The notes beneath the pieces are model-generated. The model did no database searches and had not been told where the DNA came from. It worked only from the letters and a program-made list of their open reading frames with translations. Below, piece after piece: positions 36,195-44,312 of a stretch of 64,000 bases of DNA. This DNA comes from Deltaproteobacteria bacterium (GTDB lineage: Bacteria; Myxococcota_A; Polyangia; GCA-2747355; JADLHG01): positions 62,001-126,000 of the forward strand of contig JADLHG010000041.1 of assembly GCA_020848905.1 (NCBI GenBank), read 5' to 3'. Numbering within the stretch: the stretch's first letter is position 1; every line of letters starts with the position of its first letter. A program made the position numbers and the translations under genes.

Positions 36195-36609
36195 AGCGTC
36201 AGGCGCTCTGCCCGGTCGCGCGTTTCCCGCCCCTGTCTGGCTCCGCCACCTCCCCAGTCCGCTGCTCGTACGCTTCCACTGAACCACCGCCCGCACCCCA
36301 CCCACCGTCCGCCGCGTCGCGTGGCGGTGGATCGGTGCGGCGGGCGGCGGTGGGGCGAGCGGCGGTGGGCGCACGCGGGCGGCAGGGGGGATTGGTGCGC
36401 TGGGGAGGAGGGCTGGCGACGGGGGGTGGGCGAGAGCCCGGGCGGTGGTGGGCGCACGCGGGCGGTGGCGGTGGATCGGTGCGGCGGGGAGGGGGGCTTA
36501 TCGTTGTTGTCGTGTGTTGTACGTGCAAGGAGATTGCCGACACTGTTTGTGTACGCGCAAGGACATCGCTTGACGCAATACCGACGCCTTGCTACTATTA
36601 GCCTTATTC
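36195..36609. repeat. Intergenic G-rich repeats upstream of the RAYT gene
   Basis: This 415-base gap has no gene. The plus strand from about 36321 to 36497 is strikingly G-rich. A 22-base unit occurs twice exactly (36323-36344 and 36467-36488), and a 19-base unit containing GCGCACGCGGGCGG occurs at 36364-36382 and 36447-36465. Many runs of three or more G could form G-quadruplexes. From about 36498 composition becomes more AT-rich up to the transposase. The repeats may be REP-like elements used by the adjacent RAYT. Confidence 0.6.
36570..36598 (+). promoter_or_regulatory. Candidate sigma-70 promoter of the RAYT gene
   Basis: TTGACG (36570-36575) and TACTAT (36593-36598) are separated by exactly 17 bases. 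The predicted transcription start, about 36605, lies only some 5 bases before the ATG at 36610, so the transcript would be nearly leaderless; no Shine-Dalgarno sequence is seen. Confidence 0.55.
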
Positions 36610-37356
36610 ATGCTGGAACGCAAACGCAAATCCTCCTCGGGCGATGGGCGGACTTCGGGCACGCGTCCGCCGGCGGGTTCTGCGCAGCAGCTTCCGTTGC
36701 CTATGCGGGAGGCGGGGCGGTGGGGCGGGAAGCGCGAGGGTGCGGGACGGAAGAAACGGCCGGGAAGCGGCTTGCCGCATCGGGCGCGGCCGCTTCTGGC
36801 CAGCAGGTTTCCGGTGCACGTCACGATGAAGGTGGTGGAGGGGCTGCCGAACCTGCGGAGCAAGAAGCAGCTCCGCGCGATCGAAAGCGCCTTCGTGGAG
36901 TCGGCGGGGCGCTTCGGCCTGAACCTCGCCCACTACTCGATCCAGAAGAACCACCTGCACCTCGTGACGGAGGCGAAGGACCGGGACGTGCTGATGAAGG
37001 GCCTGCGCGCGCTGGCGATCAGGCTCGCGCACGCGCTGAACCGCACGGTGGGCCGCAAGGGGCGCGTGTTTCGGGACCGCTACCACCAGCACATCCTGAA
37101 GACGCCGAGCGAGGTGAAGGCGGCGCTCGCGTACGTGCTCCAGAATTCGCGAAAGCATAGGGTCGCGCGCGGCAAGTGGGTCCCGAAGCGCGACCTGGAC
37201 GCGTGCAGCTCGGCGCGCTACTTCACCGGCTGGAAGGACCTCGTGCCGGTGCCGCCCGACGGAGACGCGCCGGTGCTCGAGCCGCGAACGTGGCTGCTCA
37301 GGACGGGCTGGAAGCTACGGGGACTGATTCCGACGAGCGCGGTGCCGGGATCGTAG
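36610..37356 (+). CDS. REP-associated tyrosine transposase (RAYT, Y1/HUH family)
   Basis: 248 residues. The start region SAQQLPLP, then GGKREGAGRKK and LPHRARPLLASRFPVHVTMKV match the N-terminus of IS200-like RAYT proteins. The HUH metal site is H115 and H117 in IQKNHLHLV, and the catalytic Tyr is probably Y175 in ALAYVLQNSRKH. RAYTs are single-copy domesticated transposases that process REP palindromes rather than typical mobile IS200 elements. No flanking IS ends were found, but G-rich direct repeats lie just upstream. The family motif begins before Met 32, which supports the ATG at 36610. Confidence 0.9.
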   Translation: MLERKRKSSSGDGRTSGTRPPAGSAQQLPLPMREAGRWGGKREGAGRKKRPGSGLPHRARPLLASRFPVHVTMKVVEGLPNLRSKKQLRAIESAFVESAGRFGLNLAHYSIQKNHLHLVTEAKDRDVLMKGLRALAIRLAHALNRTVGRKGRVFRDRYHQHILKTPSEVKAALAYVLQNSRKHRVARGKWVPKRDLDACSSARYFTGWKDLVPVPPDGDAPVLEPRTWLLRTGWKLRGLIPTSAVPGS

Positions 37357-37427
37357 GACGGGTCTGGCGGGGGTAGCGCGGAGCGCTCTGCGCGGTAGGG
37401 GAGATCTCGCGCGGCGAGGCGTGCTTC

Positions 37428-38273
37428 TCAGCCGTCCCGCACCGCGTCCGCGGAGGCGTGCGCGACGAAGCGGCCGAACCAGCCCAGGCACCGGGCGTGG
37501 AGCGCCGGGGAGGCCCGTTTGAGCCACCAGAGGGGCCGCGCGTGCCAGCCCGGGCTGACGATCAGAAAGCGCCCCGTGCGGAGCCCCTCGAGGAGATCGC
37601 GCGCCACGCGCTCGGGCTCCACCCCCATCTGGTCGTAGAAGCGCATCACCTTGCCGCGCAGCCCCTCCCAGCGCGGGCCGAAGGGGGCTTCGTCCAGGAT
37701 CTGGGTGCTCACCACTCCGGGGCAGAGGAGCGTCACGCCCACGCCGCGCGGGCCGAGCTCGGCCGCGAGCGCCTCGGCCAGGCCCACCAGCGCAAACTTG
37801 CTGGTCACGTAGGGTGCGACCCCCGGCACGCCGAAGAGCCCCACCGCCGACGAGGTGAGCACGAGCTGCCCCTCGCCCCGCGCCAGCATGCGCGGCAGAA
37901 AGGCGTGCAGCGCGTAGATCGGCCCGAAGAGGTTCACGCCGAGCACGCGCCGCCACTCCTCGAGCGGGACCTGCTCCACAGGCCCGGCGCAGACGACGCC
38001 CGCGTTCAGGTGCAAAAGGTCCACCCGCCCGCGACGGGCGAAGATCGCGTCGGCGAGGCCGGCTACGGCCTCGGCGTCGGCGCAGTCCACGACGTGCGCG
38101 ACCGCGTCGCCCCCGCTCCCCCGGATCTCCTCGGCCACCGCCCGCGCGCGCGTCTCGACGATGTCGACCACCTCGAGCCGCGCCCCCTCGGCCGCCAGAG
38201 CCCGCGCCGTGGCCCGGCCGATCCCCGAACCTCCGCCGGTCACGACGGCCACCGCGTCCCGAAAGCCCTTCAT
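37428..38273 (-). CDS. Short-chain dehydrogenase/reductase
   Basis: 281 residues, classical SDR: cofactor motif TGGGSGIG (about 12-19), structural LNAGV (NAG), catalytic Ser in LTSSAVGLFG, and YVTSK (Tyr/Lys). An acidic residue after the second strand (EVVDIVE) suggests NAD rather than NADP. The C-terminal tail (about 225-281) has a hydrophobic, Trp-rich patch (PGWHARPLWWLKRASP), seen in SDRs acting on lipid-like substrates. Substrate unknown. It is divergent from the membrane spermidine-synthase-like gene with 77 bases between. Confidence 0.92.
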   Translation of the reverse strand: MKGFRDAVAVVTGGGSGIGRATARALAAEGARLEVVDIVETRARAVAEEIRGSGGDAVAHVVDCADAEAVAGLADAIFARRGRVDLLHLNAGVVCAGPVEQVPLEEWRRVLGVNLFGPIYALHAFLPRMLARGEGQLVLTSSAVGLFGVPGVAPYVTSKFALVGLAEALAAELGPRGVGVTLLCPGVVSTQILDEAPFGPRWEGLRGKVMRFYDQMGVEPERVARDLLEGLRTGRFLIVSPGWHARPLWWLKRASPALHARCLGWFGRFVAHASADAVRDG

Positions 38274-38350
38274 TCGCGCTCCCTCGCCTGCTAAGGTCCG
38301 CCGCGCCCCGGGGCCCCCGAACGCTCCGGGGCACAGCCGGAGGCGGTGTC

Positions 38351-40747
38351 GTGACGAACCAGTCCCTGAATCCGAGATGGCTCTTCGCCGGCGTGGCCTG
38401 CACCACCGCGGCCACGCTGATGCTGCAGCTCACGCTGACGCGCATCTTCTCGGTCATCATGTACTACCACTTCGCCTTCCTGGCGATCTCGCTCTGCCTC
38501 TTCGGCCTCGGCGCCTCGGGCATCTACCTCTACCTCCGTCCGCGCCTGACGGACCGCGCGGGCCTCGTCCAGCGCCTCACGCGCTACGGCGTGCTGGCGG
38601 GGGTGACCACCGCGTTCGCCCTGCACTACATCCTGGGCCAGACCGTCAGCCTCGAGCTCGTGGGGAAGAACCTGAAGGTGCTGACCACGATCTACGTCCT
38701 CGCCGCGCTCCCGTTCCTCTTTGCCGGGATGGTGGTGACGCTGGTCGTGCACCAGCTCCGCGAGCAGATGAGCCGCGTCTACTTCTACGACCTCGTCGGT
38801 GCGGGCCTCGGCTGCCTTGCGCTCATTCCGCTCCTCGACCTGCTCGGGGGGCCGAGCACCGTGCTGCTCGCGGGCGCGCTCTTCATGGTGGCCGGCGTGC
38901 TCTTTCGCCTGGCGCTCCCCGAGCGGGCGCTCCTCTCGCTCGGCGGCGGCCTCGCGGGGCTCTTCGCCATCGCGGGCCTCACCGCGGCGGTGGTCAACAC
39001 CGTGAGCCCCTTCATGCGCATTCCGTCGGTGAAAGGGACCCTCGAGGAGCGCGTGATCTTCGCCAAGTGGAACAGCTTCTCGCGCATCACCGTCGAGCAG
39101 ACGACGGGCGATCACCTCTGGCTCAAGATGGACTCCTCCGCCGCGACCCGCATCTTCTCGAAGGAGGTGGAGGCGCAGAAGTGGGAGCCCACGCGCCGCT
39201 TCTCCGAGGTGCAGGTGGCGAGCATGGTCTACGCCCTGCGCAAGCCGGGCAAGTCACTGATCATCGGACCGGGGGGCGGGCCGGACGTGATCTCGGCGCT
39301 CTATTACGGCCAGAAGGACGTGACGGGCGTCGAGCTGAACCCGATCACCGTGAACGACGTGATGAAGGGGCGCTTCCGCGACTACACGGGCGGGCTCTAC
39401 ACGCGCCCCGAGGTGAACGTGGTGGTCGGCGAAGGGCGCAGCTTCATCCGCGGCTCGAAGGAGCGCTACAGCTCGATCCAGGCCACGCTGGTGGACACCT
39501 GGGCCGCGACCGCCGCCGGCGCCTTCACCCTCTCCGAGAACATGCTCTACACGCGCGAGGCCTTCCGTGACTACCTGGCGCACCTCACCGACGACGGCGT
39601 GCTGACCATGACCCGCTGGCACGGGCGCGAATTCCTCCGCCTGCTCGTCCTCGGCCGCGCCGCGCTCGACGGGCTCGGCCTCTCCGGGCACGCGCGCCAC
39701 TTCTACATCGCCGGCGACGACCGCATGGGGACCTTCCTGCTCAAGAAGAGCCCCTTTACCGAGGAGGAGGTGCGGCGCCTCGACGCCTACGTGGCCGAGA
39801 ACCGCCTCACGCGGGTCTATTCGCCCTTCGCGCCCGACCAGAACCAGCTCGCCTCGTTTCTGCGCGAGCCCAACTGGAAGGGCTTCGTCGAGTACCACCC
39901 GGAGGACATCTCCCCCACCCCCGACGACCGGCCGTTCTTCTTCTACACCGTCAAGCCGGGTGACCTGCTCACGGTCTTTCGCGACCTCCGCGCGCTCTCC
40001 GAGCACAACGTGGGGCTCGCGCTCCTGCTCATCCTCCTCGGGGTCGTGGCCGCCCTGGTCTTCGTGATCTTCGTCTTGCCGCTCTTTCTCTTCCGGCGCG
40101 ACGCGCTGCGCGGCGACCGCCTGGCGAAGTCGCGCTACCTCATCTACTTCCTCTGCCTCGGGGCCGGCTACATCACCGTCGAGATCGCGCTCATGCAGCA
40201 CTTCGTGCTGTTCCTCGGCCACCCGACCTACGCGCTCGTGATCATCCTCTTCTCGCTGCTCGTGGCGAGCGGCGCGGGGAGCTACACCTGCCGCAACGTG
40301 GGCCCCGACCGGGTCGACCGCGTGGTGCTGCGCAACGTCGTCCTCCTCGCCGGCGTGCTCGTCGGCTACATGCTGCTCTTGCCGGTGGTCTTCGACGCCG
40401 CCGTGGGGCTCCCGATGCCCGTGCGCATCGGCATGACCGTGGCGCTCATCGCGCCGCTCGGGCTGCTCATGGGCACGCTCCTCCCCCTCGCCATCCAGGG
40501 GGCGGGCAAGCGCTTCGGCGAGCTCGTCCCGTGGGCCTGGGGCCTCAACGGCGCCGCGTCGGTCTTCGGCTCGGTCCTGGCCATCGCGCTGGCCATGAAC
40601 GTCGGCTTCAAGCGCACGCTGCTGGTGGGGCTCTTCTTCTACGCCCTCGGGCTGGTCTCGGTGCGCGGCCTGCTCGGGCGCTCTCAGTCCGCCGAGCACG
40701 CGCAGGGCGCCCCGGCCGAGAGCTCACCGCCAGTGCTGCAGGAGTAG
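38351..40747 (+). CDS. Membrane-integrated spermidine-synthase-like protein
   Basis: 798 residues from a GTG with GGAGG upstream. An N-terminal multi-helix region (about 1-220) is followed by a Rossmann methyltransferase-like domain with SLIIGPGGGPDVISALYYG, the acidic VTGVELNP and LVDTWAATAAGAFTL; it has the layout of polyamine aminopropyltransferases. More membrane helices follow (about 555-780, for example YLIYFLCLGAGYITVEIALMQ). Such fusions are common in deltaproteobacteria and are often named spermidine synthase, but the aminopropyl-acceptor residues are not all clear, so activity is unproven. Confidence 0.8.
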   Translation: MTNQSLNPRWLFAGVACTTAATLMLQLTLTRIFSVIMYYHFAFLAISLCLFGLGASGIYLYLRPRLTDRAGLVQRLTRYGVLAGVTTAFALHYILGQTVSLELVGKNLKVLTTIYVLAALPFLFAGMVVTLVVHQLREQMSRVYFYDLVGAGLGCLALIPLLDLLGGPSTVLLAGALFMVAGVLFRLALPERALLSLGGGLAGLFAIAGLTAAVVNTVSPFMRIPSVKGTLEERVIFAKWNSFSRITVEQTTGDHLWLKMDSSAATRIFSKEVEAQKWEPTRRFSEVQVASMVYALRKPGKSLIIGPGGGPDVISALYYGQKDVTGVELNPITVNDVMKGRFRDYTGGLYTRPEVNVVVGEGRSFIRGSKERYSSIQATLVDTWAATAAGAFTLSENMLYTREAFRDYLAHLTDDGVLTMTRWHGREFLRLLVLGRAALDGLGLSGHARHFYIAGDDRMGTFLLKKSPFTEEEVRRLDAYVAENRLTRVYSPFAPDQNQLASFLREPNWKGFVEYHPEDISPTPDDRPFFFYTVKPGDLLTVFRDLRALSEHNVGLALLLILLGVVAALVFVIFVLPLFLFRRDALRGDRLAKSRYLIYFLCLGAGYITVEIALMQHFVLFLGHPTYALVIILFSLLVASGAGSYTCRNVGPDRVDRVVLRNVVLLAGVLVGYMLLLPVVFDAAVGLPMPVRIGMTVALIAPLGLLMGTLLPLAIQGAGKRFGELVPWAWGLNGAASVFGSVLAIALAMNVGFKRTLLVGLFFYALGLVSVRGLLGRSQSAEHAQGAPAESSPPVLQE

Positions 40748-40762
40748 GCGAGGGCGCTTCGT

Positions 40763-41260
40763 TCACGGTCGCTGCTTGGTGCCGCGCAGCTTGAAGAGCT
40801 GCTTGAGTCGCTGCTTCTGCGCCGGGTCGAGCCTGCGCCAGGTGGCCGCGTTCTTCAGGAAGCGTTCGCGGTCGCCCCTCGACAGCTTGAGCACGCGCTC
40901 CATGAGCTGCCGCAGCTTCGCGCGTCGCGCCTCGGGGAGGTTCTGGTAGCGACGGAAGAGCTCGCCGATGCGTCGGCGCTCCCCGGCCTCGAGCCGCGAG
41001 TACTGCCGGTGCAGCTCGCGCAGGCGCTCCCGTTCGGCCGGCGCGAGGGCGAGATAGAGCTTCAGGCGGCGCTGGAGCTCCGCCTGTTCCTCGGGGCGGA
41101 GCTTCGAAAAGACCTCGTGACGCCGCTTGAGCTCTTGCCGCTCGGCGTCGCTCAGCGACCGCCAGGTCCTCTCCGCTTCGTCCTCTGCGCGCGCGCGCGC
41201 CGCTCCGCCGACGACGAGCACCGACGCGATGGCGAGAGCCGCGACCCAGCGCCGCGTCAT
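40763..41260 (-). CDS. DUF3106 domain periplasmic protein
   Basis: 165 residues. A signal peptide (about 1-25, ending ARARAED) is followed by helical repeats of about 20-22 residues with the pattern L-x-P/A-x-x-R-x-x-L (LSDAERQELKRRHEVF, LAPAERERLRELHRQY, and so on), matching DUF3106. Highly charged, mostly Arg/Glu. It is last in the ECF operon: its ATG overlaps the anti-sigma stop by 4 bases. Likely periplasmic; perhaps a stress-sensing or chaperone-like partner, which is inference. Confidence 0.85.
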   Translation of the reverse strand: MTRRWVAALAIASVLVVGGAARARAEDEAERTWRSLSDAERQELKRRHEVFSKLRPEEQAELQRRLKLYLALAPAERERLRELHRQYSRLEAGERRRIGELFRRYQNLPEARRAKLRQLMERVLKLSRGDRERFLKNAATWRRLDPAQKQRLKQLFKLRGTKQRP

Positions 41261-41769
41261 GGCCGCCCCCCCGCGCCGAGCTCGTCGAGCGCCTGGACCA
41301 CTTCGAGGTCCTCGAGCACGTCCAGGTTGGCCACCACGTCGTAGTTCTGGAGAAGCTCGACGTGCCGCACGACGTCGAGGTCGGAGACGGCGCCACGCGT
41401 TGCCGGCGGGCGATGGACCGGTCGCCCGTACCGGAGCACCGCGACGCTGGCGACCGCGACGCAGGCGGCCACCGCGAAGGCGAAGATCGGCAACCGGAGG
41501 CTGCGAAACCAGGCGCCACGCGCCTCGGTCTCCTTCGCCGCGCCGCGCTTCGCCGCTTCGAGGCGCCGCGCGAAGGCCGCGTCGAACCCGGTGGAAGGCT
41601 CGATCCGCGGCTCTGCATCGACGAGCGCCATCGCCGCTCGCAGCTGCGAGAGGTGTGCCCGGCAGGTCGGGCAGGCGGCCAGGTGCGCCTCGAGCGCCGA
41701 CGCCTCGTCTGACGTCAAGCGGCCGTCCACGAGCTCTCCGAGGCGGACACGACAGGCTCTACAGGTCAT
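41257..41769 (-). CDS. Membrane anti-sigma factor with zinc finger and hexad repeats
   Basis: 170 residues from the ATG at 41769 with GGAGG just upstream; the gene overlaps the sigma gene by 11 bases. An N-terminal zf-HC2 domain carries the ZAS motif HLAACPTC. A membrane helix at about 94-113 separates it from a periplasmic tail. That tail (131-164) is six hexapeptides in tandem: LDVVRH, VELLQN, YDVVAN, LDVLED, LEVVQA and LDEL, each with the form hydrophobic-acidic-two hydrophobics-two others. The same repeat occurs in the small protein at 42446-42715. It should bind and hold the ECF sigma factor encoded next to it. Confidence 0.88.
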   Translation of the reverse strand: MTCRACRVRLGELVDGRLTSDEASALEAHLAACPTCRAHLSQLRAAMALVDAEPRIEPSTGFDAAFARRLEAAKRGAAKETEARGAWFRSLRLPIFAFAVAACVAVASVAVLRYGRPVHRPPATRGAVSDLDVVRHVELLQNYDVVANLDVLEDLEVVQALDELGAGGRP

Positions 41770-42406
41770 GGGCACCCTCCAGGTGCGGGGCGAGCGCCTC
41801 GACGAGCTGCTCGCGTGCGCGATTGAGCAGCGACTTCACCGCGCCCACCGAGGTCTCGAGGGTCGCGGCGATCTCCTCGTAGGAGAGATGGTGCACACGT
41901 AAGAGGACGAGCGCGGTGCGCTGCTTCTCCGGCAGCCGGGCGAGCGTGAGGTCCAGGGCCTGCTGCGCGCGGCGCGTGCGTACCTCGGCCTCGGGGCTGC
42001 CCGTCGTCGAGGCGTGCCGCGTCTCCTCGAGCGCCTCGGGGGGGCTGCGCCGCTCGGGTCGTCGCGCCTCGTTCAGACAGTGATTCCGCGCGATGCGGAA
42101 GAGCCAGCTCGCGAAACGCGCCTCCGGTCGATAGCTCGCCGCCGCGCGGTAGGCCTTGATGAAGATCTCCTGGGCCAACTCCTCGGCCAGGTCGCGTCGC
42201 CTCACGAAGCGCAGGGCGAAGCCGATGAGGGGCGCTTTGTACTTGTCGTAGAGCTTCTGAAAACACGTTTCATCCCCGCGCTGGAAGGCCAGCATCCATA
42301 CGACGTCCGGGTCGGCCTCGCCCGGCTGTCCCGTGAGCACGACGCCCACCCCTTCGCGGTCGCTCACGGCGGTGATCGCTCGCTCCTCTGGCCGTGGTTC
42401 ACTCAT
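41759..42406 (-). CDS. ECF-family RNA polymerase sigma factor
   Basis: 215 residues. Region 2 is typical (DETCFQKLYDKYKAPLIGFA, then DLAEELAQEIFIKAYRAAASY and FASWLFRIARNHCLNEAR), and region 4 has LPEKQRTALVLLRVHHLSYEEIAATL with the helix-turn-helix GAVKSLLNRAREQL. It should transcribe envelope-related genes and be held by the anti-sigma factor encoded downstream. A 34-residue N-terminal extension precedes region 2. It follows the hexad-repeat protein gene by 39 bases. Confidence 0.93.
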   Translation of the reverse strand: MSEPRPEERAITAVSDREGVGVVLTGQPGEADPDVVWMLAFQRGDETCFQKLYDKYKAPLIGFALRFVRRRDLAEELAQEIFIKAYRAAASYRPEARFASWLFRIARNHCLNEARRPERRSPPEALEETRHASTTGSPEAEVRTRRAQQALDLTLARLPEKQRTALVLLRVHHLSYEEIAATLETSVGAVKSLLNRAREQLVEALAPHLEGAHDL

Positions 42407-42445
42407 CCCAACACGCTGCGGCCTCGCAGGTTGCGCAGCCCGAGG

Positions 42446-42715
42446 TCACTTTTTAACGCGCAGAAAGAGGTCCAGGTCCCGCAGGAGCTCGAGCTGTCTC
42501 AGAAGCTCGAGATGCTTCAAGATCGCCGCCTTCTGAGGATCGGCACGCGGCCCCGGGGGCGCCGCGCGGCCCCGCGCCGGCGGGGGCTTGGCGGAAGGTG
42601 ACGGGGCCGACGGCGTGCGCGCTGTTCCGCCGTCCCGCCGCGGGGGCGCGCCCAACGCGGCCCCCCCGAGGCCGACGACGAGCAGGGCCACTCGACCTCG
42701 GGTCACGACGCGCAC
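42446..42715 (-). CDS. Small exported protein with hexapeptide repeats
   Basis: 89 residues from a GTG. A signal peptide (about 1-22, VALLVVGLGGAALGAPP) is followed by a Pro/Ala-rich disordered spacer (23-62) and a C-terminal helix with LELLRQ, LELLRD and LDLFLR (69-86), the same hexad as in the periplasmic tail of the anti-sigma factor two genes away. It sits between the outer-membrane barrel gene and the ECF sigma gene. No family recognised. A pairing with the anti-sigma tail is suggested but unproven. Confidence 0.65.
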   Translation of the reverse strand: MRVVTRGRVALLVVGLGGAALGAPPRRDGGTARTPSAPSPSAKPPPARGRAAPPGPRADPQKAAILKHLELLRQLELLRDLDLFLRVKK

Positions 42716-42731
42716 GGGCTACCTCGTCGGC

Positions 42732-44303
42732 TCAACGCTCGTACTCGTAGCTTACGTCCAGTCCGACGAGCACCTTGTGCGCCACGCCGCGTTGCGCGAA
42801 GAAGCTCCCCGGCACGAGGACGTCGTATTCTACCGAGGCCTTGACCCAGGAGGCGATTTCCCAGCGCGCCTCGAGGTCCACCTCCAGGCCGTAGACGCGG
42901 CCTCCCGTCGGTGAGACCTCCTGCGCGAAGAGGCCGGCGAGCGTGGTGCCGACGGCCACGCGCTCCGTGATCTCCCAGTCGAGCCCGGCCCCCGGCGCGA
43001 TCACGCCGCGTCCGTTCAGGCCCGAGCTCGAGGCCTGCCGCCCGCTGAAGGTCTCGTTCAGGCCTCCCGAGAAGAAGAGGTTCGTGTGGGTGAGGTAGGG
43101 CACCACGCTGATGAAACTCCCGTAGCGGCCGCTCGTGCGCTCGCCCTGCGTGAAGGGGTTCTCCTCGCCGCTGAGGTAGAGGAAGAAGCCGGAGAGGGTG
43201 AGGTTCTCGCGGAGCAGGTAGCGCGCCGAGGTGTCGAGCGCGAAGCCGAGCGTGGCGATCTCGAGGCGCTCGGCGCGCGGCAGCAGGGCGGGCCACCTCA
43301 CGGGCAGGCTCGCCAGCGGCGCGAAGGGGTTGTCGACGCGCACCGTCCCAAGCTGCACGAGGAAGGTCCCCGAGAGCGTCAGGTCGCCGATGAGCTTGTT
43401 CCCCGCGGCGCCGACCCAGAAGAGGTTGGCCCGGCTCGAGCCACCGAGGGTCGAGGCCACCGCGAAGAGCTCGCCGTGCACCGCGGGCTCGAGCCGTCCT
43501 GCCGTGCGCACGGCGGCCTCGCCGACGAGTGGGGAGAAGAAGTGGCTGAAGTTGTCGTCGCCGTCGCGGTAGTAGGCGAAGAGCAGCCCGAGCGACTCCA
43601 TCATCGAGATCACCCACTCGACCTTCGCTTCGACGAGGGGCGAGCGCAGCCCGACGGTGAAGTCGTGGTTGGGCAAGACCGCCTGCGCCGAGAGCCGGAG
43701 CGGTAACCCCCGCAGGAGATCGAAGTCCGCGACGAGGCGCACGCCGGTCGCGAAGTCGTCGTAGATGAGGCCATCGGCGAGCTCGGTGCGCCGCCGGCCG
43801 AGGTCGACCTTCAACCAGCCGGTCTTGGGAGCGAGCAGGCGTACGTAGGCCTGCCGCACGAAGGCCGTGGCCCGCGCCTCGTCGCGGATGCGCCGTTCGT
43901 TGGCCGTGGCGGGGTGCGCGTCGCCGGTCGTCACCACCTCGGGGCTGCCGAAGACGCTGCCCAGGCGCTGGAGGGTGAGCGCCTGGGTGGCGGGCAGGCG
44001 GCCGTAGGGCTTGAGGAGCCCGCTGTCCACGTCCAGGCCGAGGCCGAGCCACTTGGTCGGGGCGAAGTAGACCCCGGCGGAGGCGACGAGCCCATAGGAG
44101 AGGTCGTTCCGCGAGGGGTTCAGGTAGCCCGAGGTGTCCCATGCGGCCCGCGCGAGGTCGTAGCGCAGGAGCCGTTCCACCTCGTTCACCTTGGCGCTGA
44201 AGCGGTTGTAGAGGCCGAGGTCGAACTCGAGCTCGTAGGCCTCGGCCGAGGCGGGCAGGCCGCCGAGGAGCGTGAGGAGGATGATGGGCGCGAGGGAGCG
44301 CAC
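42732..44303 (-). CDS. Outer-membrane beta-barrel protein
   Basis: 523 residues from a GTG, 9 bases after the stop of the His-Pro repeat gene. A signal peptide (PIILLTLLGGLPASAEA) is followed by alternating polar/hydrophobic strands (AYELEFDLGLYNRF, LKVDLGRRRTELADGL, VKASVEYDVLVPG, HKVLVGLDVSYEYER), typical of a large outer-membrane barrel, with long loops. It resembles porin-like proteins of the deltaproteobacteria. The last residue is Arg, not the usual Phe/Tyr, but YEY lies next to it. Substrate unknown; the operon position suggests sigma-dependent control. Confidence 0.78.
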   Translation of the reverse strand: MRSLAPIILLTLLGGLPASAEAYELEFDLGLYNRFSAKVNEVERLLRYDLARAAWDTSGYLNPSRNDLSYGLVASAGVYFAPTKWLGLGLDVDSGLLKPYGRLPATQALTLQRLGSVFGSPEVVTTGDAHPATANERRIRDEARATAFVRQAYVRLLAPKTGWLKVDLGRRRTELADGLIYDDFATGVRLVADFDLLRGLPLRLSAQAVLPNHDFTVGLRSPLVEAKVEWVISMMESLGLLFAYYRDGDDNFSHFFSPLVGEAAVRTAGRLEPAVHGELFAVASTLGGSSRANLFWVGAAGNKLIGDLTLSGTFLVQLGTVRVDNPFAPLASLPVRWPALLPRAERLEIATLGFALDTSARYLLRENLTLSGFFLYLSGEENPFTQGERTSGRYGSFISVVPYLTHTNLFFSGGLNETFSGRQASSSGLNGRGVIAPGAGLDWEITERVAVGTTLAGLFAQEVSPTGGRVYGLEVDLEARWEIASWVKASVEYDVLVPGSFFAQRGVAHKVLVGLDVSYEYER

Positions 44304-44312
44304 AGGGTCAGT

